Source: CBDCYN01 sp965224205 (GTDB lineage: Bacteria > Planctomycetota > Phycisphaerae > Phycisphaerales > Phycisphaeraceae). Taken from it: a stretch of DNA of 64,000 bases. Below, piece by piece: positions 52,544 to 60,243 of this stretch. The notes under the pieces are model-generated. The model searched no databases, was not told the origin of the DNA, and saw nothing but the letters and a program-made list of their open reading frames with translations. A program made the translations under genes and the position numbers. Within the stretch, counting starts at the first letter, position 1. Each line of letters begins with the position of its first letter. The DNA lies in contig CBDCYN010000011.1 in assembly GCA_965224205.1 (NCBI GenBank), positions 127,582 to 191,581 on the forward strand. Reading direction: 5' to 3'.

Positions 52544-53848
52544 TTATTCACCTGCGGCAACAGGTGCCCTATTCCCATCTTGTTTCCCGGCCTGCTGAAT
52601 CCGCAGCTGTTGGATCAGCAGTCCTCGCATGGTTTTCGATCGAGCGTCCGTGTTCCTGAAGAACGTTCGAATGTTGGGCACTCGCACTAGCAATTCTTGC
52701 TTGAGTAGGTCAAGATCTCTGTCGCTCATAGCGTCCAGTTCGTGGCCGAGTTGTTCCTTGTGCAGCACATGGGCGACAATACGGCGACACGCTGCCTGAT
52801 CAGTAGCAATCACGGCGGTCACATTCTGCGGTTCGCCCAGCGCCTCCAGGCCCCGCCTGAGAAGCTCGTCACGGCGGCTGGCAGGCAGTTCGTCGATTCC
52901 GGATACCCCTGATGAGGGTAGTCGGTCGATCACCGCCCTCGCCTTCACTGAGAGCCTTCTGCGGCGGATCTTGTCCGCCCGTCGATCAGCCTCCAGAAGT
53001 TCGACCGCCTCCCGGATATGGCTGCGGAGATGGCAAACCCGTAGACCCGGCCCACAGTCCGGCGTCCATTCTCGCAGACTCACGGCCTTCTCGATGAGCT
53101 TGACCGCTTCGTGAGGCCGCTGGATCAGCTCTGGGATGGATGATTCTTTGGCCGGGTCCAGCAGGTAGCTCGGATCGCTGATCCCCCAGCGCCGCAGGGC
53201 TCCAACGATTTCCTCTCTGAAATCATCGACATTTCCACCACCAACCAAAGGCGAAGCCTCTTGCTGCTTGGTTTGTTTCTTTATTGGATCTTTGGGGTGC
53301 GCAGGCGCACCTACCCCCGCGGCGCCTGCGCACCTACCCGTAGGTGCGCCCACGCGCCTACCCCCCTGCGAAAAGGTAGGTGCGCCTACGCACCTACCTT
53401 CTTCGGATGGCGTCTGCGTCTTCACTAGCTTGTGGATCGCGGCATGGCATCGCTTGGCGACCTCCGGGTTACGCAGGTCGGCGAGTTCATACCTGGTCGT
53501 GTCGGCGTCGCCGGCATCCGTTTCGCTGCGGTGGCGTGTGATGAGCCCGATTGATTCGAGGATGGTCAATACCCGGATGACCGTGCCGCGGCTCACACCG
53601 ACGTCTGACGCCAGCCGGGTTAAGCCGGGGCGGACGTTGGGCAGACGTCGGATCAGGGCCGTGTAGAGCGCCTGACAGGCCGGGCCGTAACGAATATTCC
53701 GCAGGGCCGCGAAGACGCCGCTGTCGAACGCCGCCCACAAGGCGTTGTCCGTGGCGAGTTTGGCTTGATGGTTTGTATTTCCCGGAAACGGGATGACCTT
53801 TTCGGTCGGCTCATGGGTTTGGTTCATGGGAGATGGCTGTGCGTTCAT
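52544..53848 (-). CDS. Winged-helix protein, plasmid replication-type (function uncertain)
   Basis: About 434 aa. An N-terminal winged helix-turn-helix (about 50-120: RLPNVRPGLTRLASDVGVSRGTVIRVLTILESIGLITR) is of the GntR/MarR-like sort seen in plasmid initiators and regulators. A low-complexity linker (about 160-200) repeats VGAP/GAPT, encoded by a DNA repeat array. The C-terminal half is helical, Arg/Glu-rich and unrecognised, ending RSKTMRGLLIQQLRIQQAGKQ. I favour ATG 53848 (MNAQPSP), preceded by GAGGCAAGGG, over 53863. Its position beside iterons and parA suggests a replication initiator or regulator of an integrated plasmid; no initiator-specific motif is visible. Confidence 0.55.
   Translation of the reverse strand: MNAQPSPMNQTHEPTEKVIPFPGNTNHQAKLATDNALWAAFDSGVFAALRNIRYGPACQALYTALIRRLPNVRPGLTRLASDVGVSRGTVIRVLTILESIGLITRHRSETDAGDADTTRYELADLRNPEVAKRCHAAIHKLVKTQTPSEEGRCVGAPTFSQGGRRVGAPTGRCAGAAGVGAPAHPKDPIKKQTKQQEASPLVGGGNVDDFREEIVGALRRWGISDPSYLLDPAKESSIPELIQRPHEAVKLIEKAVSLREWTPDCGPGLRVCHLRSHIREAVELLEADRRADKIRRRRLSVKARAVIDRLPSSGVSGIDELPASRRDELLRRGLEALGEPQNVTAVIATDQAACRRIVAHVLHKEQLGHELDAMSDRDLDLLKQELLVRVPNIRTFFRNTDARSKTMRGLLIQQLRIQQAGKQDGNRAPVAAGE
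53294..53398. repeat. Inverted and direct repeat array GCGCACCTACC inside the coding region
   Basis: The 11-mer GCGCACCTACC occurs at 53305 and 53328, with close variants at 53352 and 53388, and its complement (GGTAGGTGCGC or shorter) at 53340 and 53375. The last pair forms a perfect 10-bp palindrome around CCTA (53375-53398). The array encodes the VGAP-rich linker, so it could be protein-driven, or a DNA-binding array embedded in the gene. Confidence 0.65.
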
Positions 53849-53987
53849 CCCTTGCCTCGTCATGACACGCAGAATCCGCGTCCACGTGTGGATTGATCAA
53901 CACGCGGCACCAAAGTCGGGGCACAAACGGACGGTCAGCCTCGCGATATTTGTCTTGACGAGAATGAATCCACGCTGATAGGGTGGG

Positions 53988-54066
53988 ACTTGTCATAGGC
54001 CCCGCAGCATGTGTCAAGACAGAACTCGCGGACTCGAAAGAAGCGACCCTAGCCGGTCGCTTTTTT
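53988..54066 (+). ncRNA. Candidate small RNA with Rho-independent terminator
   Basis: AAGCGACC-CTAGCC-GGTCGC followed by six Ts (54041-54066) is a textbook intrinsic terminator on the plus strand, but no gene precedes it on that strand. A possible promoter (TTGACG at 53955, TGATAG at 53976, 15-bp spacing) would give a ~79-nt transcript. Divergent from the winged-helix gene; it might be a plasmid-type regulatory RNA. The terminator is convincing, the promoter weak. Confidence 0.35.
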
Positions 54067-54226
54067 GTTGCCCTAAATTCAGTGTCGCTACTCGATAAGC
54101 ACCTCCGTGCTTAGGAAACCCAGGCGATCCGCTGTTCGGACTGGCCCGGGCTTCAACCGTTTTAAACCCAGGTCTAGCACACCCCAGGCTTTTCAATCCA
54201 TCACCTTTTGAGATCCATCCTCAGCA

Positions 54227-54420
54227 AGCGTTCAGTGCGGTCTGAACGACTGTCCCCATTACCAGGCGTTCAACCTTGGCCTAATGAACGCTTGCAAGCA
54301 TGATGGTTGTCGGCACGCATGCTCTAGGCTTGCAAGCCAGCCGTGCGTAAGCCATCTTTTTGCATTCCTTCATGCTTGCATGCTGGCTTGCATGCCGTCT
54401 TGTCGAAAAAAAGCTTGCAC
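54227..54420. repeat. Iteron-like and inverted repeats upstream of parA
   Basis: Multiple copies of a GCTTGCAAGC/GCTTGCATGC palindrome: 54290-54299, GGCTTGCAAGCC at 54328, ATGCTTGCATGC at 54372, GGCTTGCATGCC at 54385, and a half-site at 54412. To their left are CGTTCAG/CTGAACG inverted repeats (54229-54248) and further GCGTTCA motifs. Such arrays before parA serve as partition centromere or operator, or as replication iterons, on plasmids. Confidence 0.65.
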
Positions 54421-54450
54421 GATTGCTCGTGGGCATGGCACGGTCGGGCC

Positions 54451-55089
54451 ATGATGAAGGTGATCGCCGTACTGAATCGCAAGGGAGGGGTGGGCAAGAG
54501 CACACTGGCCGTGCACTTGGCGGTGTTCTTTGCGGAACAAGGCTTGCGGGTATGCCTGCTCGATGCCGACGGTCAGCGGTCCTCGTCGAAGTGGGTAAGC
54601 GCCGCCAGCCCAGAGGTGCACGTCGTAACTCTGGAACGACACGATCAGATATTCGAGTTCATCGACCGCTCCCAGGCGGAGAAGCGGTTTGATCTCATTG
54701 TGGCCGACGCCCCCGGTGACATCTTGGACGGCACGCGGGGATTGATGTTCGGAGCCGACCTCGTGGTCGTGCCGTGTGGACCATCGGTGATGGATCTGGA
54801 ATCGACCCGCGAAGCGATCGACCTGTTCGAAGCCGCTCAGTCGTTACGGGGAACACCGTCACGGTGCCCAGCCCTGGTCATATTGAACCAGATGCGGCCT
54901 CGCCGCAACCGGGTGACCCGGCAGGTCCTTGAGGCAGCCACCGTGCTCGGGCTACCGGTGTGCAGCCAGACGATCGGAAACCGAGACGCCTTCATCGACG
55001 CACGCACTCAAGAGACGGTTGTGTGGCGGCTGGGAGCCGAAGCCAAGCTCGCCGCCGAGGAGATGCTTAACGTGATGATGGAGATATGA
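54451..55089 (+). CDS. ParA-family partition ATPase, 3' end altered by IS insertion
   Basis: A 212-aa ParA/MinD-type ATPase from ATG 54451 (MMKVIAVLNRKGGVGKST). The deviant Walker A is KGGVGKST, Walker A' is LLDADGQRSS, and DLIVADAPGD is the Walker B region. It is the short plasmid/phage-type form without an HTH. The final codons are ...VMMEI-stop, where the TGA is the terminal TG(A) of the IS3 element inserted after ATA; the uninterrupted frame would have continued. The gene for its likely DNA-binding partner resumes at 57799 on the far side of the insertion. Confidence 0.85.
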   Translation: MMKVIAVLNRKGGVGKSTLAVHLAVFFAEQGLRVCLLDADGQRSSSKWVSAASPEVHVVTLERHDQIFEFIDRSQAEKRFDLIVADAPGDILDGTRGLMFGADLVVVPCGPSVMDLESTREAIDLFEAAQSLRGTPSRCPALVILNQMRPRRNRVTRQVLEAATVLGLPVCSQTIGNRDAFIDARTQETVVWRLGAEAKLAAEEMLNVMMEI

Positions 55090-55213
55090 CCTTCCCCAGA
55101 GAAAGAAACTATGAAAGCCGGGTCTCCCGGTGGGCGGTTTGACGGGATCATGTCCCAGTACGGGCTGATCGTGTGGATCGCCCAAGTGTAACGCTTCACA
55201 CAAGGAGACCGGC

Positions 55214-56260
55214 ATGAGGATTTTGGCTATCGATTTGGGCAAGTTCAAGAGCGTGGTGTGTGTCTATGACTCGGTGGACCGTGAGCATCGGTTCGAGACG
55301 GTGGCGACGACCCCGTCGGCGATCCACGACTTGGTGGTCCAGGAAAATCCTGATCGGATGGTAATCGAGATCGGTTCGCAGGCGGGTTGGGTGTGTGATC
55401 TGGCCCGGACGCGCGAGATCCAGATCCAGGTGGCTAACACGAACCACGAAGCTTGGCGGTGGAAGCACGTCAAACGCAAGACCGACCGTGACGACGCGTT
55501 GAAGCTGGCCCAGCTATCGGCGATGGATCAGCTGCCCACCGTGACAGTGCCCAAGACCCAAGTGCGTCAGTGGCGGAGCCTGATCGCTTACCGTCACACA
55601 CTGGTGTCGCGACGCACGGCGATCAAGAATCACATCCGCTCGATCCTCGACCGTCAGGGCTTGACGATGCCCCGTGGTCACAAGGGCTGGAACCGTGAAT
55701 CGATCGTCGCGTTGCGGCGGCAGGCCAAGCCGCTGTCGGACGCCGACTCGCAAGAACTGTGGCGATGCGAGCTGGACCTGGAATTGGCGGGCTTCGAGCA
55801 CGTCAATCAGCTCATCGGGCAGGTCGAGGAGAAACTCGAAGCGTTAGCGGAACAGGACCAGCGGGTGCGGCAGCTACGGACCATCCCGGGGGTGGGGCCA
55901 CGATTATCCGAGTTGATCGTGGCCACGATCGACGACCCGAAACGGTTCGCCAACGCCAAACAGGTCGGCGCCTACGCGGGGCTGGTGCCGAGGTTATTTG
56001 AGTCGGGCACGATGCATCGTCAAGGCCGGATCACCGGTCGCGGCAACAAGCTGCTGCGGGCGTTGCTCGTGGAGGTCAGTTGGTTGATGCAGCGATACAA
56101 CCCCTGGCTCAAGGATGTGTACGAACGGGTCTGCCGCGGCAGCAAGAGCCGCCGCAAGATCGCGGTGATCGCCTGTGCGCGGCGGTTGCTGATCCGCTGT
56201 TGGGCGATGCTTCGCGACGGCACGGATTGGCGGGGCCTCGAACCGGTTGCTGTGACGTAA
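55214..56260 (+). CDS. IS110/IS1111-family transposase (DEDD recombinase)
   Basis: A 348-aa transposase with RuvC-like N-terminal domain: Asp in ILAIDLGK, Glu in MVIEIGSQAG, and the Asp pair in KRKTDRDDALKLAQL. The C-terminal transposase domain has LRTIPGVGPRLSELIVATI, AYAGLVPRLFESG and ITGRGNKLLRALLVE, which places the catalytic serine region. ATG 55214 is preceded by AAGGAGACC. These enzymes use an element-encoded guide RNA to select target and donor DNA. Confidence 0.93.
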   Translation: MRILAIDLGKFKSVVCVYDSVDREHRFETVATTPSAIHDLVVQENPDRMVIEIGSQAGWVCDLARTREIQIQVANTNHEAWRWKHVKRKTDRDDALKLAQLSAMDQLPTVTVPKTQVRQWRSLIAYRHTLVSRRTAIKNHIRSILDRQGLTMPRGHKGWNRESIVALRRQAKPLSDADSQELWRCELDLELAGFEHVNQLIGQVEEKLEALAEQDQRVRQLRTIPGVGPRLSELIVATIDDPKRFANAKQVGAYAGLVPRLFESGTMHRQGRITGRGNKLLRALLVEVSWLMQRYNPWLKDVYERVCRGSKSRRKIAVIACARRLLIRCWAMLRDGTDWRGLEPVAVT

Positions 56261-56527
56261 CGGGATCAACCCTCTTCCCGTTCCCCCTTCCAGGGGGAAG
56301 CCCCCCAGAAGGGCTGGGCCTGGATTCAATGGTTGAGGATTCGGTCATGACTGGGCAAGACGATAGCCCGACCGTCCACTTGAGGCGTAAGAGCCCCGTG
56401 AGAAAGAATGGGCGTCGTCGTATGAAGTTGAATGGGCCCGTAGACGACGGGTGAATGCCCCATCGCTCACGGAAAGCCCGGATAGGAGTTTGAACCCATC
56501 CACCGAACCCAACCAAAGTATTTGACC
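56261..56527 (+). ncRNA. Candidate bridge/seeker RNA region of the IS1111 element
   Basis: The ~270-bp non-coding segment between the transposase stop and the right inverted repeat is where IS1111-type elements encode their guide RNA. It contains stem-forming stretches such as CCCCCTTCCAGGGGG (56284-56298) and GCCCCCCAGAAGGGCTGGGC. I infer the location from the element type; RNA ends and guide loops cannot be set by eye. Confidence 0.4.
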
Positions 56528-56595
56528 GACCCGGCTTCATAGGAGTGGACGGTCCTAACTGCTAGGTAGGATGCCTGGCGAAAGGAGTCCACCAG

Positions 56596-56892
56596 ATGTC
56601 AAAGTCGATGGGCAACGGGAAATCGAGCAAGCGGTATGACGATCAGTTCAAGGCCGGGGCGGTGCGGATGGTCACCGAGGAAGGGTTGTCCCAGTCCGAG
56701 GTCGCCCGGCGCTTAGGGGTCGCGGGCACGACGGTGTGTGCTTGGGTTCGGCAGTTAGCCCCTAACGGTCGGCTCACTGATCAAGAGATTCGGATCAAGC
56801 TGCGGGAGTTGGAACAAGAGAACCGTCGGCTGAAGATGGAACGGGAAATCCTAAAAAAAGCCGCGACCTTCTTCGCGAGCGAAAGCCGATGA
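56596..56892 (+). CDS. IS3-family OrfA (HTH domain)
   Basis: A 98-aa DNA-binding subunit: KRYDDQFKAGAVRMVTEEGLSQSEVARRLG and VAGTTVCAWVRQL form the HTH, and a leucine-zipper-like helix (IKLRELEQENRRLKMEREILKKA) follows. The A-rich run at 56853-56860 is the expected frameshift site producing the OrfAB transposase. The stop overlaps the orfB ATG. AAAGGAG precedes the start. Confidence 0.9.
   Translation: MSKSMGNGKSSKRYDDQFKAGAVRMVTEEGLSQSEVARRLGVAGTTVCAWVRQLAPNGRLTDQEIRIKLRELEQENRRLKMEREILKKAATFFASESR
56853..56860 (+). promoter_or_regulatory. Programmed -1 frameshift site of IS3 orfA-orfB (A7G)
   Basis: Seven As followed by G in the orfA frame CTA-AAA-AAA-GCC. A -1 slip gives AAA-AAA-AGC and continues into the orfB frame without a stop, making the OrfAB fusion typical of IS3 elements. 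Confidence 0.7.
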
Positions 56893-57749
56893 GGTACCGC
56901 TTCATCGACGAGCACCGCGACCACTGGCCGGTCCGCGTGATGTGCCGGGTCCTGTGCGTGAGCCCCAGCGGGTTCTACGCCTGGCGAGCCCGTCCCGTGT
57001 GCGAGCAGGCGACCCGTCGCGGGCAACTGGCGGAGAAGGTCCACCGGGTTTTTGAAGATCATCGTCGGGTCTACGGCAGCCCACGGGTTCATGAACAACT
57101 CCAAGCCGACGGTGAGCGTTGCAGCGTGAACACGGTGGCCAAGATCATGCAAGAAGAAGGCTTGCAAGCCAAAGGGCCTAAACGGTTCAAGCCGGTGACG
57201 ACCGATTCGAAACACGATCAGCCGATCGCCGAGAATCTCTTGCAACGTGACTTCACGGCCACGGGTCCCAACCAGAAATGGGTGGCCGATATCACGTATC
57301 TGCCCACGCGGATGGGCTGGGTGTATCTGGCGGTGGTGTTGGATGTGTTCTCGCGCATGGTGGTGGGCTGGTCGGTCGCCGATCACCTGCGGGCCGACCT
57401 GGTGTGCGAGGCGTTGCGTCGGGCGGCAGGGAAAAGAAATCCTCTGACGGGGGTGATTCATCACAGCGATCGTGGGGTCCAATACGCCAGCGGGGTGTAC
57501 CAGGATCTGCTGGGGTTTTATGGGATCTCCTGCTCGATGAGCGGCAAGGGCAACTGTTACGACAACGCGATGATGGAGAGTTTTATGGGCACGTTGAAGA
57601 TCGAGCTGGTTCACGGATCGGATTGGGTCGACCTCGATGAGGTGGCCACGGCGTTGTTTGATTACATCGAGGTGTTTTACAATCGTGTGCGGCTGCACTC
57701 GTCTTTGGGGTACAACAGCCCCCTGGCCTACGAGCTGCAGACCGCATAA
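56889..57749 (+). CDS. IS3-family OrfB (DDE transposase domain)
   Basis: A 286-aa integrase-core protein: HTH-like region (RVYGSPRVHEQLQADG), then DDE residues Asp in KWVADITYLP, Asp in VIHHSDRGVQYAS, and Glu in NAMMESFMGTLK. ATG 56889 overlaps the orfA stop. The gene is intact, so the IS could remain active if its left end still functions despite the nested IS1111. Confidence 0.92.
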   Translation: MRYRFIDEHRDHWPVRVMCRVLCVSPSGFYAWRARPVCEQATRRGQLAEKVHRVFEDHRRVYGSPRVHEQLQADGERCSVNTVAKIMQEEGLQAKGPKRFKPVTTDSKHDQPIAENLLQRDFTATGPNQKWVADITYLPTRMGWVYLAVVLDVFSRMVVGWSVADHLRADLVCEALRRAAGKRNPLTGVIHHSDRGVQYASGVYQDLLGFYGISCSMSGKGNCYDNAMMESFMGTLKIELVHGSDWVDLDEVATALFDYIEVFYNRVRLHSSLGYNSPLAYELQTA

Positions 57750-57798
57750 CTCACGAAACCGACCGTCCACTTTCCCTGGGGAAGATCAATACTCAGTT

Positions 57799-58275
57799 AT
57801 GGGCAGACGCAAATCGATGATGGACACGATGGCCCCACAACAACGGCTGCTAGCCGAGGCGTTCCTGCGGACGGGTCAACCCCCGGCATCCCCGGAGCCA
57901 TCGCAAGCGAATCCGGCCTCAGAACCGGCGACATCGAACGTCGTCCAGATGGACAGCCATTCGCCAACACAACGCGAACCCGTGATCACGCCCACACCGT
58001 CCTTTAGCGAAGACGAAGGACCAGCAGGGATAGATATCTCTTATGACCGGCAGCCCGCCACATCGTCACACCTAGCGGAGAACCCGGTGAAGCCAGTCCT
58101 CCCTCAGCGAATGTTCGTCAGCCGGACCTACCGCCTAGCGCCTCACCTCGTTGGGACTCTCGACGCCGCTGCTCGCGACAGAGCACAGCAACGAGCCTAC
58201 CCCTATACGCGAGAGGACATCATCCACGAGGCATTATCTGAGTGGTTCAAAGCACAAGGTTACGCCGATGCGTGA
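57799..58275 (+). CDS. Putative partition partner / small DNA-binding protein of the parA locus
   Basis: A 158-aa product from ATG 57799 (MGRRKSMMDTMAPQQRLL). The long middle (about 25-105) is Pro/Ser/Glu-rich and probably disordered. The C-terminal ~45 residues (YRLAPHLVGTLDAAARDRAQQRAYPYTREDIIHEALSEWF) have the length and pattern of a ribbon-helix-helix or related dimer domain found in plasmid ParB-like partners of short ParA proteins. Before the IS insertion the ATG lay ~11 bp after the insertion point, inside the extended parA frame, so the genes overlapped. Function inferred from position. Confidence 0.5.
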   Translation: MGRRKSMMDTMAPQQRLLAEAFLRTGQPPASPEPSQANPASEPATSNVVQMDSHSPTQREPVITPTPSFSEDEGPAGIDISYDRQPATSSHLAENPVKPVLPQRMFVSRTYRLAPHLVGTLDAAARDRAQQRAYPYTREDIIHEALSEWFKAQGYADA

Positions 58276-58692
58276 GCCTCGACGTGATCGTCGAAAAACG
58301 ATCATTTCTGGGCCATATGACCCATGCGGCACTCGAAGTCCATAAATCGCCTGCACTTAGCGTGCCGCGCACGGTGCGCCCTGCAAAATACGGTGCGCTA
58401 GGCTCTTGCAAAACCATCACTTACAACGTCCACGCCGTGCCTCTTTTATCTTGCTAAGGATAAAACCCCAAGTCTCGCTTGGATCGTCCGCCGTTTACAG
58501 ACTACATGTCCACCGTTCATCCCCTAGAAATCGTCTGGTCTCAAATCTGCGTTAACTCAGCCTTTCTTTGGAAGTAGCGTGGCTATGGAGGGGGTGATGA
58601 TCACTAAGTAATAGACCGATTAATAGCACGTTGCAGACGCTATTGCGTCCCGTCTGTTATTGCGGCTTTTGACTCAACAGGAGGCTACTACG
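58276..58692. other. Intergenic region, right edge of the accessory island
   Basis: About 415 bp with no credible gene. It probably contains the right junction of the island and the former promoter of the porin gene; I could not find the missing 3' part of tRNA-Ser here. Confidence 0.4.
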
Positions 58693-60146
58693 ATGATGAC
58701 TCCCGTTTCGGTGCTTCGGCAGCTTGCGCCGCCATTGTCTGTCGACGCACGCCAGCCAAGGCATCCAAGATCTACCATCGGATTTCTGTCCGTCTTCTTA
58801 TTTACGACGGCATTGGGTGCCACGATCGGCCCCTCAGCCGCCTCTGCCCAGACGGCATCGGTTGACCCATCCGCCCCAGATCGGGTGTCGCGGCTGGAGG
58901 CGCAGGTCAAACAGTTACAGGCCGAACTGGACTCTCTTCGAAGGTCCTCTCCGGGTTCCGATCAAAGCTAGCTCGACCAGCGGCGTAGGGAAGAATATCA
59001 AGCGATGATCCGCGACGTTCTGGCTGATGCGGAGTCTCGTGCGAGCCTGCTCGACACGGGGCTGACCGCCGGTTATGACGGGGGCTTTTTCCTGGGCACC
59101 GAAGGGGGAGATATCCTCCTGAAGATCAACGGGCACGCTCAGGTGCGGTATATCTTCAACCACAATAACGACGACAGCGAGGACAACAACGAGGGCGGCT
59201 TCCACTCCGCCGCGTCAAGCTCGCTTTCTCCGGTCATGTCGGTGACCCGGGCATCGAATACAAAATCCAGGGCGCTTTCTCACGCAAGGACGGCGATTTT
59301 CAGATCGATACCGCGCTCGTCGGTCACTCACTGGGCGGAGGGTGGAAACTGCTGGCCGGTGTCGACAAAGCCCCGTTCCTGCGGGAAGAATGGGTCAGCA
59401 GCAAGCGTCAGCAAGCGACGGAGCGGTCGTTCGTGAACAAATACTTCACGGTCGACAAGACCGAAGGGATTATCCTAACTCATCGATCGGACAATTGGCA
59501 GGCCACGGTGATGTTTCACGACGGGACCGGGCAACTCGCAAGCGATTTCAGCAAGGATACGACCGAGTGGGGGGTCGCGGGCCGTGCCGAGGTGACCCTC
59601 GTTGGCAAACAGAAGCAATTCAAGGATTTCGCGAGTTGGTCGGGCGAAGCCTTCGGGCTGATGATCGCGGCGGGGGTCGATTATGAGGACGGAGAAGCCG
59701 GCGGGGACGACGATTTCGCTGACCTGATCAAGTATACCGTCGATCTATCGGTGGAGGGGGGCGGGTGCAATGCCTTCGTGGCCTTCATCGGACAGCACGT
59801 GGACGGCGATAGTTCACCAGACATCATGGAAGCGGACCAGTTGGGTCTGGTCGCTCAGATCGGTGTGTTTGTGGTCCCGGACAAAGTGGACGTGTTTGGC
59901 CGCTATGAATACATCGACTTTGACGGGGCATTCGTGGCAGAAGGGCAAACCGACAGCACCACCGACGACATCGTCTCGCTGGTAACCGTCGGTTTCAATT
60001 ACTACGTGAGCAAGCACCAGGCGAAGTTCACCTGTGACGTCGTTCACGTGTTCGACCCGCTGGTGGAAGGCTCCTCGGGGCTGGGCCTAGTCACGTCAAC
60101 CGGGAATCAGACGGTTGTCCGCAGCCAGTTTCAGCTGGCGTTCTAA
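58693..60146 (+). pseudogene. Phosphate-selective porin O/P (OprP-like), disrupted
   Basis: ATG 58693 after AGGAGG starts a signal peptide (FLSVFLFTTALGATIGPSAASAQ) and a coiled-coil segment (VSRLEAQVKQLQAELDSL). The frame meets TAG at 58969-58971, then continues in the same frame (EYQAMIRDVLADAESRASLLDTG, FFLGTEGGDILLKINGHAQVRYIFNHNN). Near 59200 one base is missing; the rest of the barrel is in another frame (RRVKLAFSGHV, KAPFLREEWVSSKRQ) to ...RSQFQLAF at 60146. The order matches OprP-type porins of planctomycetes. Two independent lesions make an active product unlikely unless the errors are in the sequence. Confidence 0.78.
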
Positions 60147-60243
60147 CGGCTACGGAGCTGATGTTGCTCCGGTGAGATCGTTCTTGGGGCCGCCATCTGA
60201 CAGTGAGGAAACTCACGAGATGCTTAGAAAGGAGAAGATCCGG

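Larger units (their letters stand above)
55109..56542 (+). mobile_element. IS110-superfamily element, IS1111 type, nested in the IS3 terminal repeat
   Basis: Subterminal inverted repeats CTATGAAAGCCGGGTC (55109-55124) and, read inward from the right, CTATGAAGCCGGGTC (56528-56542) are typical of the IS1111 group, which lacks true terminal repeats and makes no target duplication. The transposase gene is followed by ~270 bp of non-coding DNA. The element sits inside the left terminal repeat of an IS3 element, in line with the known preference of some IS1111 members for the ends of other mobile elements. Exact outer boundaries may differ by several bases. Confidence 0.75.
55087..57788 (+). mobile_element. 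IS3-family insertion sequence, interrupted by an IS1111-type element
   Basis: The outer left end TGACCTTCCCCAGAGAAAG (55087-55105) and the right end read inward TGATCTTCCCCAGGGAAAG are matching terminal inverted repeats. At the right, TGGACGGTC follows directly; at the left that continuation is found only at 56546, beyond the IS1111 element. The ends are TG...CA and a 3-bp target duplication ATA flanks the whole (55084-55086 and 57789-57791). Without the nested element the IS would be about 1.27 kb with orfA and orfB, normal for the family. The insertion is in the 3' end of parA. Confidence 0.82.

Noticed and set aside
53294..53398. CRISPR-like array
   Set aside because: Repeats are 11-mers in both orientations without regular spacers and are embedded in a coding frame.
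57637..57798. N-terminal extension of the 57799 gene
   Set aside because: It translates the end of the IS3 orfB in another frame and crosses the IS boundary; the gene can only start after the IS.
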